A DNA stretch of 64,000 nucleotides from Peptococcaceae bacterium UBA7702 (GTDB lineage Bacteria; Bacillota; Dehalobacteriia; UBA7702): positions 1-64,000 of the forward strand of contig DLGE01000013.1 in the NCBI GenBank assembly GCA_002482535.1. The letters run 5' to 3'. Positions 42,760 to 52,031 of this stretch are shown piece by piece. The notes beneath the pieces are model-generated. The model had not been told where the DNA came from, ran no database searches, and saw nothing but the letters and a program-made list of their open reading frames with translations. The translations under genes and the position numbers were made by a program. Position 1 is the first letter of the stretch, and the number at the start of each line of letters is the position of its first letter.

Positions 42760-43754
42760 CCTTCCCTTACTTGCTCAATTCTAACAGCGTAATTGTTTTT
42801 ATTTTTGCCCATTGTCCCGGTGAACCAAGGCAGGTTCTCAATCTTAACATCAATGGAACCGTCCTTAACCTCCTTATTTAACAACAGAACATCACCTTTT
42901 TGAAGGCTTAATAATTCCTGCAACTTGATTTCTGTTTCACCCAATACTCCCGTAACCGTCAGCGACGCGTCCCGCAAAGAGTGCATGATCATATTTTTGC
43001 GTTTGCTGTCCTGCTCAAAATCTTGCCTTGTTTTTTCCTTCACATATTTCATATCAAACAATTTAAAAAGGAATTCCATGACTTTAGAGGGCAGACACAC
43101 GTTGATATTACCCGTCAAACCTTCAATCGTGGTTTCTATGACAATGATGACGGTGGTCTCCTCGGGGGAAATAAACTGAATGAGGCGGGAGTTGGTTTCG
43201 ATCATCTCCAAATGGTGCCCGACTTCGCCGTAATTACGCCAAACATTGGTCAGTTGCTGGGTCACTTGATGAAACATATGCTCGATCAAAGATATTTCAA
43301 TGCTGGTAAATTCTCTGCTGAGGTTGTAATAACTGCCGTCTCCACCCAGGAGCCGGTCGATGATGGAAAAGGATAACGGCCGGGCGACTTCGATAATGAA
43401 TTGATTGTCATCCTCGCTGATTTCATCGCTCTCAATGCCGATGATCCCCATTAAAACCGAATCGTTTAAAGCATTGTTATAATCACGGAATTCTTCTTCC
43501 TCAATTTGCACAATTTCCATGACGCAGCCCACCCGCAACATACTGGTGAGCTGCAATTCAAAGAATTTAATAAAGTTGCCGAAAATGTTATCCAATGCTT
43601 TCAGCTGTTCTCTGGTGAATTTTTTGGGGGAACGAAAATCGTAATCTTTGACCTTGATCATGGACTGTTCTTCGATTTCCTTGATATCCATTTCACCGCT
43701 TTGTAAATTCCCTAAGAGCTCATCAATTTGTTTCTGAGATAAAACTTCAGCCAT
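42756..43754 (-). CDS. fliM: Flagellar motor switch protein FliM
   Basis: 332 residues. The N-terminal LSQKQIDELLGNL is the CheY-P binding segment, followed by the CheC-like middle domain and a C-terminal SpoA domain ending in VRIEQV. Here fliM follows motB directly (30-base gap); fliL, which normally precedes it, is not found. Confidence 0.97.
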   Translation of the reverse strand: MAEVLSQKQIDELLGNLQSGEMDIKEIEEQSMIKVKDYDFRSPKKFTREQLKALDNIFGNFIKFFELQLTSMLRVGCVMEIVQIEEEEFRDYNNALNDSVLMGIIGIESDEISEDDNQFIIEVARPLSFSIIDRLLGGDGSYYNLSREFTSIEISLIEHMFHQVTQQLTNVWRNYGEVGHHLEMIETNSRLIQFISPEETTVIIVIETTIEGLTGNINVCLPSKVMEFLFKLFDMKYVKEKTRQDFEQDSKRKNMIMHSLRDASLTVTGVLGETEIKLQELLSLQKGDVLLLNKEVKDGSIDVKIENLPWFTGTMGKNKNNYAVRIEQVREG

Positions 43755-43784
43755 GCCTGTCCCCCAACTCTGTCTTACGGTGGA

Positions 43785-44612
43785 TTATTCCGCTTTTAGC
43801 GTGTCGCTTGATACCGGATATTCACCATATACTTCTTTATAAATCTCTTCCAATGACTTATCGACGGCGCCATTTTCAATGATAATGACTTCCACCCGTC
43901 TGTTGATGATCCGCGTCTCTTCCGTTCCGTCGTGGGGCACCAGGGGCTTAAATTCCCCGTGACCGGTGGAGGTTAACTTTTCCGGCGCCAGCAAACCTTT
44001 GCATTGCATATAATACAATACATTGACGGCACGATCGGAAGAGAGCTGCCGGTCAAAAAGGCTTTGCCGATCGGAATAAACCGTTCCTGCCCTGGCGGTA
44101 TGGCCTTCAAAGCGGATGGCGCCAACCTCTGCCGTTACATTGACCAAAGCGTCGCCCAATACATCCAGTATTTTTTTGCCGTCCCACTTGACGTAAGCGC
44201 TGTTTCCATCGAATAAGATATTGTTACGGAAAGTAATAAAGGTATAGCCGTCGCCGTCATACAACTGCATATCACTTCCCAGCTCGTTTTCAATCACATA
44301 GGCATTCAGATAGGCGTACAAATCGTCAAAGTCTTTAATCTCGTCGGGAGATGCGGGTACCTTCAAAGTCGAGGAACCGTTCCCCAAAGAATCGTACATA
44401 CCCCCGGAGATATCGTCGGTATTGATAATCTGCATTTGAGATAGTTCATTCACATCGGTGAAGGCTTCCACAATCATTTTCCACTTTTCTTCGTTGATAC
44501 TGGACATCGCGAAAAGCAGAACAAAAAAGGTTAACAGTAAAGTAACCATGTCCGCATAGGTATCAATCCAGTTTGGCCCCGCCAATCCTTGCCGCGTTTT
44601 TCTGCGTTTCGT
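43785..44612 (-). CDS. motB: Flagellar stator protein MotB with a probable ACG start codon
   Basis: Plug/membrane segment with YADMVTLLLTFFVLLFAM, ion-carrying Asp21, and a C-terminal OmpA-like peptidoglycan-binding domain (RFEGHTARAG, STGHGEFKPLVPHDG). The only canonical start in frame is TTG at 44585, which would leave just a few residues before the membrane segment and has AAGGA almost touching it. GGGGGAG (44624-44618) is instead spaced 5 bases from an ACG at 44612. Reading from there gives the basic start MKRRKTRQGLAGPNW that MotB proteins have, with an in-frame TAA 4 codons before it. I therefore annotate 275 residues from ACG. Confidence 0.88.
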   Translation of the reverse strand, partial: TKRRKTRQGLAGPNWIDTYADMVTLLLTFFVLLFAMSSINEEKWKMIVEAFTDVNELSQMQIINTDDISGGMYDSLGNGSSTLKVPASPDEIKDFDDLYAYLNAYVIENELGSDMQLYDGDGYTFITFRNNILFDGNSAYVKWDGKKILDVLGDALVNVTAEVGAIRFEGHTARAGTVYSDRQSLFDRQLSSDRAVNVLYYMQCKGLLAPEKLTSTGHGEFKPLVPHDGTEETRIINRRVEVIIIENGAVDKSLEEIYKEVYGEYPVSSDTLKAE

Positions 44613-44663
44613 AACGTCTCCCCCTTAAAAATGATTTTGCTTATCTTGCCTCTCGGCCTTTCG

Positions 44664-45506
44664 TTACCTCCTCGACCGTCTTCTACCTCTGTTTCTATCT
44701 CTTACCGGCTCATCTTCGCTTCTTCTTTCGCGGTTGTTCACAAAAACATTCAGTCTTTCTTCCGTGATGCGGGGATTGACCCCTGCGTGAATCGATAGAA
44801 TCCCCTCTAAAACCACTTCTTTGCAGATCATTTCTTCGTAATGCCGGCATTGCAGCCGACTGGCGATGGGGACCAATACGAGGTTCGCCAAAAGGGCGCC
44901 GTATAATGTCGTAATCAAGGCCACGGACATCCCCAGGCCCAGTGTTGACGCGGCATCTGCCGCGCCGGTATCGGTTAAGCTTTTCAACATGTTAATCAGG
45001 CCGATTAACGTACCAATCATACCGAAGGCAGGGGCGAAGGTCGCGGCCCGCTCATAAATCTGCCACCCCTTTGTATGCCGTTCTTCTAAACAATCCAGTT
45101 CGGATTCTAAAATGGTCCTGGCCTCCGTGGGTTCGATTGCATCCACGATCAGCAATACACTGCGTTTCATGAATTCATCTTTTTCAACATTGGCTTTGCC
45201 TTCCAAAGCCAAAAGGCCTTTTCTTTTGGCTTCAATGGCGTATTCGATCACCTTATCGATATAAACCTGAGGCTGATATTCTTTCTTTGCCAAGATAATT
45301 TTCATATGCTTGGGAATATATTTGAAGGTGCTCATGGGAAAGGACATAAAAGTCGCTGCGATGGTTCCGCCAAAGGTAATCGCCATGCTGGAATAGCTGA
45401 TAAAATTCGACAGTTTCCCGCCGTCGGAAATACCGTAAGCGATCAAACCAAGTCCGACGACAAGCCCTATGATAATCGTTAGATCCATACCAAATCTTCT
45501 TTTCAT
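44664..45506 (-). CDS. motA: Flagellar stator protein MotA
   Basis: 280 residues with four membrane segments and the conserved FAPAFGMIGTLIGLINMLKSL containing the prolines that face the rotor cycle. The C-terminal tail is very Arg-rich. It begins at an ATG that overlaps the FlbD-like gene by 4 bases; the ATG at 45488 (MDLTIIIG) matches the usual MotA start and is a real alternative. Confidence 0.95.
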   Translation of the reverse strand: MKRRFGMDLTIIIGLVVGLGLIAYGISDGGKLSNFISYSSMAITFGGTIAATFMSFPMSTFKYIPKHMKIILAKKEYQPQVYIDKVIEYAIEAKRKGLLALEGKANVEKDEFMKRSVLLIVDAIEPTEARTILESELDCLEERHTKGWQIYERAATFAPAFGMIGTLIGLINMLKSLTDTGAADAASTLGLGMSVALITTLYGALLANLVLVPIASRLQCRHYEEMICKEVVLEGILSIHAGVNPRITEERLNVFVNNRERRSEDEPVRDRNRGRRRSRR

Positions 45507-45775
45507 TCCACGCCACGTTTCTTTTCAGACAACAAACACTCGTCTTTTGCCGACTGATCCTGATCTCCTATTTTGATGTTTAATTGTTTCTCCGCGCCGA
45601 AAACCATGCGGTTATAAAGGATTACTTTCTCGATAATGTCTTCACAGCTATTGGAAACCAAAAAGTATTTTCCGTTGGTAAGAGAAACTTTCGTTTCCGG
45701 TATGGATTCCAAAGTCTCAATCATATTACAGTTCAAATAAAAGGGTCTGCCGTTAATATCAATTAATGCGATCAT
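45503..45775 (-). CDS. FlbD-like (SwrD-type) flagellar protein
   Basis: 90 residues from the ATG at 45775 with AGGTGG upstream. MIALIDINGRPFYLNCNMIETLESIPETKVSLTNGKYFLV matches the FlbD/SwrD family, which lies between flgE and motA in Firmicutes and raises motor power. The C-terminal tail after residue 70 is charged. Confidence 0.9.
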   Translation of the reverse strand: MIALIDINGRPFYLNCNMIETLESIPETKVSLTNGKYFLVSNSCEDIIEKVILYNRMVFGAEKQLNIKIGDQDQSAKDECLLSEKKRGVE

Positions 45776-45850
45776 AATGAATCCACCTGCTTTAAATAAC
45801 GTATTTTCCCTTATCAACATATGACTCTTAGCAGTTTAACCGGCTTCGGC

Positions 45851-45879
45851 AACCCCCTTACAAGCCCTGTAAGGGGGTT
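45851..45879 (-). other. Hairpin without T-run between flgE and the FlbD-like gene
   Basis: A 12-bp perfect stem (45851-45862 with 45868-45879), loop AGCCC. No T-run follows on the minus strand, so it may be an RNA processing or stability element rather than a terminator. Confidence 0.5.
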
Positions 45880-45892
45880 ACCGATCAAACGC

Positions 45893-47527
45893 TTAGCGCT
45901 TCAAATTAACAAGCTCCTCCAACATTTCATCGCCCACCGTAATAATACGGGAATTTGCCTGGAAGCCCCTTTGGGCCATAATCATATCCGCAAATTCATT
46001 GGCCAAATCCACGTTCGAATTTTCCAAACCACTGGAAACCAAAGTGCCGACAACACCTTCCCCCGGCACATAATAATTGATCTCGCCGGTATTGTTATCA
46101 GCCCTCAAATAAGAGCTGCCATCCAAAGTCAAGGCCTGGGGATTGGGAATGCCCGCCAAAAGAATCTGGCCGATTTCAATGATGTTATTATCATATTCCC
46201 CGGTAATGACGCCGTTTGCACCGATGGCAATGCCGCTGAGCTCCATCACATTGCTCATTTCCGTATCATAAAGACCGTCGCCGTCGGAATCCACCAGGGA
46301 ACCGGGTATGGTGATCCGTTGCAAACCGTGGGATGTATCGCAGCTGGTCTCCACGGAGACATCTGCACCGTTGATGGCTTTCATGGAGGCAACCCCCGTG
46401 GCCAAACTGCTTGCGACAGATCCGTCTACGGCAATTTGACTAAGATCAATGTCGGCAGGGATCACCCCTGTGCCGACTTCCGCCGTCATGTTCTGCAAAG
46501 CGTTCTGCAAATCAGCCGCATCGATACTGCTGAGGTTGGAGGTGATTGTAATGACTTTGCGGCTCACATCAACCGTTGCCTCAGCCGCGCTGGCTGCCGA
46601 CGAATCGTACACTGTTTGGATTTTATAATCATTAAAGTACGCGCCGTTCACATCACCAAAGGTGATTTTCACATCATTGACCGTAATTTCCGCACTTTTC
46701 GAGGGGATGGTTGCAAAAATAATATCACCGACATCATGGGCCGGTTCCCCGCCGGCAGCCGCTATTTTAAAAGCATTGTTTTCGGTTACGGTATCGGTAC
46801 CGGAAACCGTAATGGCAGCCAAATGATTCTTAATCGCCTGGGGTAAATCATTGGATCCCGCCGCAGCCGTCATATTCCGCAAAGCGGTTTCCAATTGGGC
46901 GGCGGTTAATGCGGCATCAGAGGTAACGGTGATGGTTTTCTGATTGGCATCGATTTCCGCTGCCGGCGTTGTGGCGGCGGCGTCGGTAACGGTTACGAGT
47001 TTATAACCGTTAAAGTAAGATCCGTTGAGGGCGCCGAAATCCACGCTAAGATCTCCGTTTAGGTTTAACGTCGATGCGGTGGGGCCAACAGCTTCCGTAT
47101 ATCTTGCAATGGGATAACCTAAAATAAAGTACATATTACCATCCACTAAGTTACCGCTGCCGTCAAAGTTTAAGTTCCCCACCCGGGTATAGCACTCTTC
47201 ACCGTTGTTATCCTGGGCGACAAAATAACCTTCGCCGCTGATATAGAGATCCGTGGCCCGGCCGGTGGATACATAACCGCCCCGGGTATGCAGCACATCG
47301 ATGGTGCTGATCACCGTGCCGTAACCGATTTGGGCAGCATTCCCGCCGCCGGAAGCAGCCGTTGCGTCGGAGGAAGCCGTTAACGTTTGGTAAAAGGTAT
47401 CTTGAAACGTGACCCTTTGGGATTTATAACCGTAGGTGTTGACGTTTGCGATATTGTTCCCGATCACGTCCATTTTGCTTTGATGGGCTTTTAGTCCGGA
47501 AACACCTGAAAATAATGCTCTGAGCAT
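45893..47527 (-). CDS. flgE: Flagellar hook protein
   Basis: 544 residues. N-terminal FSGVSGLKAHQSKMDVIGNNIANVNTYGYKSQRVTFQDTFYQ and C-terminal ENSNVDLANEFADMIMAQRGFQANSRIITVGDEMLEELVNLKR are canonical. The middle holds two related modules at about residues 157-243 and 281-369, each built as FGxxNGxYFNxYK, an acidic strand, Lys-hooked ITVTS and an AALxxAL helix with NMTA. A similar module is inserted in FlgL. It forms the hook. Confidence 0.96.
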   Translation of the reverse strand: MLRALFSGVSGLKAHQSKMDVIGNNIANVNTYGYKSQRVTFQDTFYQTLTASSDATAASGGGNAAQIGYGTVISTIDVLHTRGGYVSTGRATDLYISGEGYFVAQDNNGEECYTRVGNLNFDGSGNLVDGNMYFILGYPIARYTEAVGPTASTLNLNGDLSVDFGALNGSYFNGYKLVTVTDAAATTPAAEIDANQKTITVTSDAALTAAQLETALRNMTAAAGSNDLPQAIKNHLAAITVSGTDTVTENNAFKIAAAGGEPAHDVGDIIFATIPSKSAEITVNDVKITFGDVNGAYFNDYKIQTVYDSSAASAAEATVDVSRKVITITSNLSSIDAADLQNALQNMTAEVGTGVIPADIDLSQIAVDGSVASSLATGVASMKAINGADVSVETSCDTSHGLQRITIPGSLVDSDGDGLYDTEMSNVMELSGIAIGANGVITGEYDNNIIEIGQILLAGIPNPQALTLDGSSYLRADNNTGEINYYVPGEGVVGTLVSSGLENSNVDLANEFADMIMAQRGFQANSRIITVGDEMLEELVNLKR

Positions 47528-47610
47528 AAATAAAAGTCCTCCTCTTTTTTAGAGGAACTGCCGCGGTTTCTCTGTCGTTCAAAACCGCTTTGCTTCCCGT
47601 AAGGGACCGG

Positions 47611-48015
47611 CTAAATGATCACAGTTCCATCTATATTCGTTACAACATTTTCTTTCATGCTTTGATGACTCATAATCGTCACCACTGTTTTACTGGGAAT
47701 GTTTACAATAAATGAATTTTCGCTTCCCAGGATAAGCGCATTTTTGATCCCTTTTTCCTCCGCTTTGCCCACTGCCTCCGAAAGCGTGCTCATTTGCTCC
47801 GCCGACATTTCAATATCCCGGTCTTGCAAACGCTGCGCCGCATGTTTCGAAAACACTAAGCTTGTTTCGGATGCCTGAATCTTCTGCTGCAAAAGTTCGC
47901 CAAAAGCGCTTTGAGTGTTCTGCGTTGAAACATCTTTATGCGCCGTTTGCTGATTCGACAGCGGTGTACTGCTGATATTGGGTATGTAGTTTTGCTTGAT
48001 CCACATATCACCCAT
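47611..48015 (-). CDS. TIGR02530-type flagellar operon protein
   Basis: 134 residues. FSKHAAQRLQDRDIEMSAEQMSTLSEAVGKAEEKG is the family signature of the small protein found between flgD and flgE in Firmicutes operons. The N-terminal 45 residues are polar and likely disordered. Its role is not established. Confidence 0.9.
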   Translation of the reverse strand: MGDMWIKQNYIPNISSTPLSNQQTAHKDVSTQNTQSAFGELLQQKIQASETSLVFSKHAAQRLQDRDIEMSAEQMSTLSEAVGKAEEKGIKNALILGSENSFIVNIPSKTVVTIMSHQSMKENVVTNIDGTVII

Positions 48016-48123
48016 AGAAATGGTGATCCTCCTTTTTGATTGATTGGCTGATTGGTGTTTCAGGGAGTAAGTTAGATTGTAAAAACACCGCTTTACAAGT
48101 TTTCCGAAATCTACACAGCTTGC

Positions 48124-48537
48124 TCATTCAGACGCGGGTAATTCATTGAGCACTTCCATGATGGACGACATACTGTAACTGCGGTCATTTACCGTGACCT
48201 TACAATCTCCATCCATAAATTGCACACTTTGGACAACACCCTGATCTTGGGAATAATTGCCGTTATTATCGTAAGCGGCCACAATCACATTCTTCCCCAC
48301 CATGGAAGCTCCGTACTGCGCATAAATCATTTCCGTCATCGTTTGCATGGTCTCCAAGGTGGTAAACTGCGCCATCTGCGAGATAAATTCCGTATCCGAC
48401 GTAGGATTCATCGTATCCTGGTTGGTAAGCTGCGCCACCAAAAGATTCAAAAAATCCTGGGTATCTAAGGTACTCTTCGAGGTCGCACCGGTGGATGACG
48501 TCGTTCCGGCGGTTGCGCCATAGGCATTAATCTGCAT
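48124..48537 (-). CDS. flgD: Hook-cap scaffolding protein FlgD (short form)
   Basis: 137 residues from the ATG at 48537, behind AAAGGA and overlapping the fliK stop by 11 bases. Contains LDTQDFLNLLVAQLTNQDTMNPTSDTEFISQMAQFTTLE, the N-terminal FlgD domain. The Ig-like and tudor-like C-terminal domains of longer FlgD proteins are absent, as in the short Bacillus form. Needed for hook assembly. Confidence 0.93.
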   Translation of the reverse strand: MQINAYGATAGTTSSTGATSKSTLDTQDFLNLLVAQLTNQDTMNPTSDTEFISQMAQFTTLETMQTMTEMIYAQYGASMVGKNVIVAAYDNNGNYSQDQGVVQSVQFMDGDCKVTVNDRSYSMSSIMEVLNELPASE

Positions 48538-50173
48538 ATTCCTGATTCCTTTCTCTAAAGTACTTTTCACTGAGCATATTCAGGGTCTTTAGAAAATGTT
48601 CCGTATCCAGCTCTTGTTGTTCTTCGTTTTCCTCAGCCTGTTGATCCTCAGCAGAATAGGGGTTATGCTGGCCTCCCTGTTCATCCTTGGATAATTGCTG
48701 TTGTGCCGACTTTTGCTCCTGGGGCAGGGAAAGCTGGACTTCCTGGTGCATGTGAGACTGTAGCAGCGCCCTAATATCATCGGCATTGGCCAAAATGATA
48801 CTTTGCGTTTTTGCGCTGGCCGCGCTGATTTCCACAATTAAGGTGCTGTTTTCCATCGTCATCTTCACATTGACCTTACCCAGATCCTTGGGATATAGCT
48901 GCATTTCAAAGGCTTTGCGACCTTTATCAAAATGAGCGTTTATTTGATACGTCAGTTGACTTCGAACTGCGTTTTGGGTTTGGTCTGTGGTTTTGACTTG
49001 GCTTTGGTTCAAGGTTTCCACCCGCGCCGTGTTTTGTAAGACGGCATAATCCGCGCTTTGCTTTTGCTCGCCAATTTCCGCCGATTCCCCGTTTTGCGAT
49101 TGGCTCAAAACCACGCTATCTACGGTGGTTTGCGGCTGGGTCAAAACGGTGCTATCTGCTACGGTTTGCGGTTGGGCAAAAACTCCTCTGTCTGCCGCAG
49201 TTTGTGAGCTGGCGTATCCCACGCCACGATTCTGTGCTGCCATCTCGGCAGGGAATCCCATCTTAACCGGCTGCAATGCTTCGTTCTGAGAAGCTTGAGA
49301 AGGGTTTTTCCCTTGCTCCGGCAGTGGCGTGGCCTCCATGGCCGCGGCGGCCGACATCACCGGCGTTGAGATTTGGTTGATACGAACTTGTCCGGGCGCG
49401 GAAACCACCGGCGCCGCCGTTTGCGACAGCGGAGGGAAGCTATGTTTCGTTTCCCCGAAGACACTCATCCCTTGCCGGCCAGGGTTAAGCCCCGCCAATG
49501 CCGGGGGTTCACCGGCTGCCGGAGACAACACTGCGGCCGCATGCTGACCTTGCTCCGTGCCGAACAAAGGATTTTGCGTGAAACCGTTCCCTTGCAACAT
49601 CCCCGCTGTTTGCGGCATAAAGGCCGAACCGGTTAAAGAGAATGAGCTTTGTCCTGTTGGCAATGGGGACTGAGCATAAGAAGCAACCGCCTGGCTACCC
49701 TGGCCCTCCGTGGTGTTCACGCCGGAAAAATAGTTCCCGGCAACGGGGAAACTTCGTTCTTTACCGTTTATCACGCTTACCGCCTTAGGGTTTACCATCG
49801 GACCCGCTGGGTTCTGAGACATCCCCTCTGGGTTACCGGCAACCTGTAGCGGGCTCAGCACCGTAACCGGCGGCCCCATGGATTTTCCCTGAACCGTTGG
49901 TATGAACCAATCGTTTATAGCAAGATGCTGTTGGTTTGCGGTCCCGGTCTCAAGAGCGGTTTGCACCCCATTGGCCTCCGCTCCTGTGTTACCATTCTCA
50001 CCTTGGAGACCATCCTTTTTGCCGTGAATTCCTGGGCTTACAGCGGAAAGGCTTTGCTCCTTCAGCATTTTGGGAAAGAGATCGGATTTTTCGCCGGCTT
50101 CCCCGAGGACCGCCGGACTTATGGCTGTTGTTTGCGTTGTACCGTTACATTGTATCTGCTCCACTTTTCTCAC
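48527..50173 (-). CDS. fliK: Hook-length control protein FliK
   Basis: 548 residues, mostly low-complexity Gln/Pro/Ala/Ser (molecular ruler part), including three tandem 12-residue repeats at 323-359 of the form (S/P)QTxxDxxVLxQ. The C-terminal Flg_hook domain at about 405-490 contains FEMQLYPKDLGKVNVKMTMEN. It measures the hook and triggers the FlhB switch. Confidence 0.93.
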   Translation of the reverse strand: MRKVEQIQCNGTTQTTAISPAVLGEAGEKSDLFPKMLKEQSLSAVSPGIHGKKDGLQGENGNTGAEANGVQTALETGTANQQHLAINDWFIPTVQGKSMGPPVTVLSPLQVAGNPEGMSQNPAGPMVNPKAVSVINGKERSFPVAGNYFSGVNTTEGQGSQAVASYAQSPLPTGQSSFSLTGSAFMPQTAGMLQGNGFTQNPLFGTEQGQHAAAVLSPAAGEPPALAGLNPGRQGMSVFGETKHSFPPLSQTAAPVVSAPGQVRINQISTPVMSAAAAMEATPLPEQGKNPSQASQNEALQPVKMGFPAEMAAQNRGVGYASSQTAADRGVFAQPQTVADSTVLTQPQTTVDSVVLSQSQNGESAEIGEQKQSADYAVLQNTARVETLNQSQVKTTDQTQNAVRSQLTYQINAHFDKGRKAFEMQLYPKDLGKVNVKMTMENSTLIVEISAASAKTQSIILANADDIRALLQSHMHQEVQLSLPQEQKSAQQQLSKDEQGGQHNPYSAEDQQAEENEEQQELDTEHFLKTLNMLSEKYFRERNQEYAD

Positions 50174-50200
50174 CTCCTTTCGCCATTGTCTTTTATATGG

Positions 50201-50641
50201 TTAAGAAGCAGTGCAAGTCCGATTGACGTACTCTTCCACTTCCAACTCCTGCTGCTTATGAAGGAGTGCATTGTACTCTTGCCTTTGTTTTTCCTGTAGT
50301 TTTTCCAGGCCCGAAATATCGGTTTTCAAGGCGATCATTTCCTCTTTTTTAAGTGCAATTTGCTTTTCAACCTCTTGCTTGCGCCTGGTACAGACATTGA
50401 TTTTCTGGGTGATATCATGGAAATACATCTTGTAAACCATAACCTCTTGGGGAGTGATGCCGATGCTCATCTGCTTGTTCAATTCTTTGTTATACTTATG
50501 AAAGGTCTCATTGAGCTGTTGGATTTCCGTAACGATTTGCTTCAACCGTTCTTGCAGCCGCATCATTTCATTGACCTGTACATCCAATAATTGTTGTTTG
50601 AGGCTTAATACCTTTTCAAGAGAGAACACAAACTTTTTCAT
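50201..50641 (-). CDS. fliJ: Flagellar export chaperone/ATPase stalk protein FliJ
   Basis: 146 residues from the ATG at 50641 (AAGGTG upstream), almost entirely coiled coil, starting KKFVFSLEKVLSLKQQLLDV. It lies between fliI and fliK, its standard place, and would act as the central stalk of the FliI ring. Confidence 0.9.
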   Translation of the reverse strand: MKKFVFSLEKVLSLKQQLLDVQVNEMMRLQERLKQIVTEIQQLNETFHKYNKELNKQMSIGITPQEVMVYKMYFHDITQKINVCTRRKQEVEKQIALKKEEMIALKTDISGLEKLQEKQRQEYNALLHKQQELEVEEYVNRTCTAS

Positions 50642-50707
50642 ATCGCTTCGCACCTTTTTATCCATTGAGACAGGATATTCGCCGGCAGACCGAAAAGGAC
50701 ACGCCGG

Positions 50708-52006
50708 TTATATTTCTCGCATCAAGTTCATGGTATCTTCGAAGGTCACTTTTTGGTCGATTTGTTGTTTTAAAAAAGCGTTGATCTCATCAATTTTACC
50801 AACGGCTTCATCTAACCGGGGATTCATGCCCGGTTTATAAGCGCCGATGGAGATCAAATCAGCGTTTTGTGTATAAATCGCAAGGAGATCCCGAATTCTG
50901 GCCGCCGCTTGTTTATGCTCCGGGGAGACAATATCATTCATCAGCCGGGAAATGCTCGCGTTCACATCAATGGCGGGAAAGTGGCTTTTATTGGCCAGGG
51001 AGCGGGTCAATACAATATGTCCGTCGATGATGCTGCGCACCGTATCGGAAATTGGTTCATTGGTATCATCTCCTTCCACCAAAACAGTATAAATTCCGGT
51101 GATCGAGCCGTTTTTAAAGTTTCCGCTGCGCTCCAGCAATTTTGGCAGTTCCGCATAAATCGAAGGTGTGTATCCTCTGGCGATGGGGGGTTCTCCCAAG
51201 GCCAGTCCCAATTCTCTTTGGGCCATCGCGAATCTGGTCAAAGAGTCCATCATCAAAAGAACATCTTTCCCCCGGTCTTTGAAATACTCAGCAATTGCCG
51301 TGGCCACCGCGGCGCATTTTAAGCGAAACATCGCCGGCTGGTCCGACGTGGCCACCACCAACACGGAGCGCTTTAAGCCTTCCTCCCCCAAATCCTTTTC
51401 GATAAATTCAGCGACCTCCCGGCCGCGTTCTCCCACCAGGGCAATGACATTGATGTCGGACTTCACATTCCGGGCGATCATACCCAAAAGCGTACTTTTG
51501 CCGACACCGCTGCCGGCAAAAATCCCCATCCGCTGACCTTTGCCAATGGTAAGCAAGCCATCGATGGCTTTAATTCCATAGTGTATCTGCTCTGTTATTC
51601 TGGGACGATCCAGGGGGTTGGTGCAACTACCTTCCACATCATAGTATTCGTTCACGGCAAAGCTGCCCAAGCCATCGATGGGCTCTCCGGTGGAATCGAT
51701 GGTTCTACCGATCAAAAAATCTCCCACCGGCACCCGTAATTGATTGCCGGTGGACTCCACCAAACTCCCGGGGCCAATACCTTTGACATCGCCATAGGCC
51801 ATTAACAGTACATTTTCTTCTTTGAAACCGACCACCTCCGCGGCGATGGTTTTATCCTCATCCAAACTGGTAATGGTGCAGATATCACCTGTTTTTGCGT
51901 GGATTCCGGTGGTTTCAACGATCATGCCGACAATATTTTTTACCTTTCCCATGGCATGAAACAGGGGCATCTGTAAAAAATCGGAATATGCTTGTTCTAA
52001 CCTCAT
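50708..52006 (-). CDS. fliI: Flagellum-specific ATP synthase FliI
   Basis: 432 residues with Walker A GSGVGKST (165-172) and Walker B VLLMMD (about 249-254), and GERGREVAEF. Hexameric export ATPase that works with FliH and FliJ. Confidence 0.97.
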   Translation of the reverse strand: MRLEQAYSDFLQMPLFHAMGKVKNIVGMIVETTGIHAKTGDICTITSLDEDKTIAAEVVGFKEENVLLMAYGDVKGIGPGSLVESTGNQLRVPVGDFLIGRTIDSTGEPIDGLGSFAVNEYYDVEGSCTNPLDRPRITEQIHYGIKAIDGLLTIGKGQRMGIFAGSGVGKSTLLGMIARNVKSDINVIALVGERGREVAEFIEKDLGEEGLKRSVLVVATSDQPAMFRLKCAAVATAIAEYFKDRGKDVLLMMDSLTRFAMAQRELGLALGEPPIARGYTPSIYAELPKLLERSGNFKNGSITGIYTVLVEGDDTNEPISDTVRSIIDGHIVLTRSLANKSHFPAIDVNASISRLMNDIVSPEHKQAAARIRDLLAIYTQNADLISIGAYKPGMNPRLDEAVGKIDEINAFLKQQIDQKVTFEDTMNLMREI

Positions 52007-52031
52007 TTTTACCCCTTTCCCCGGATAAGGC

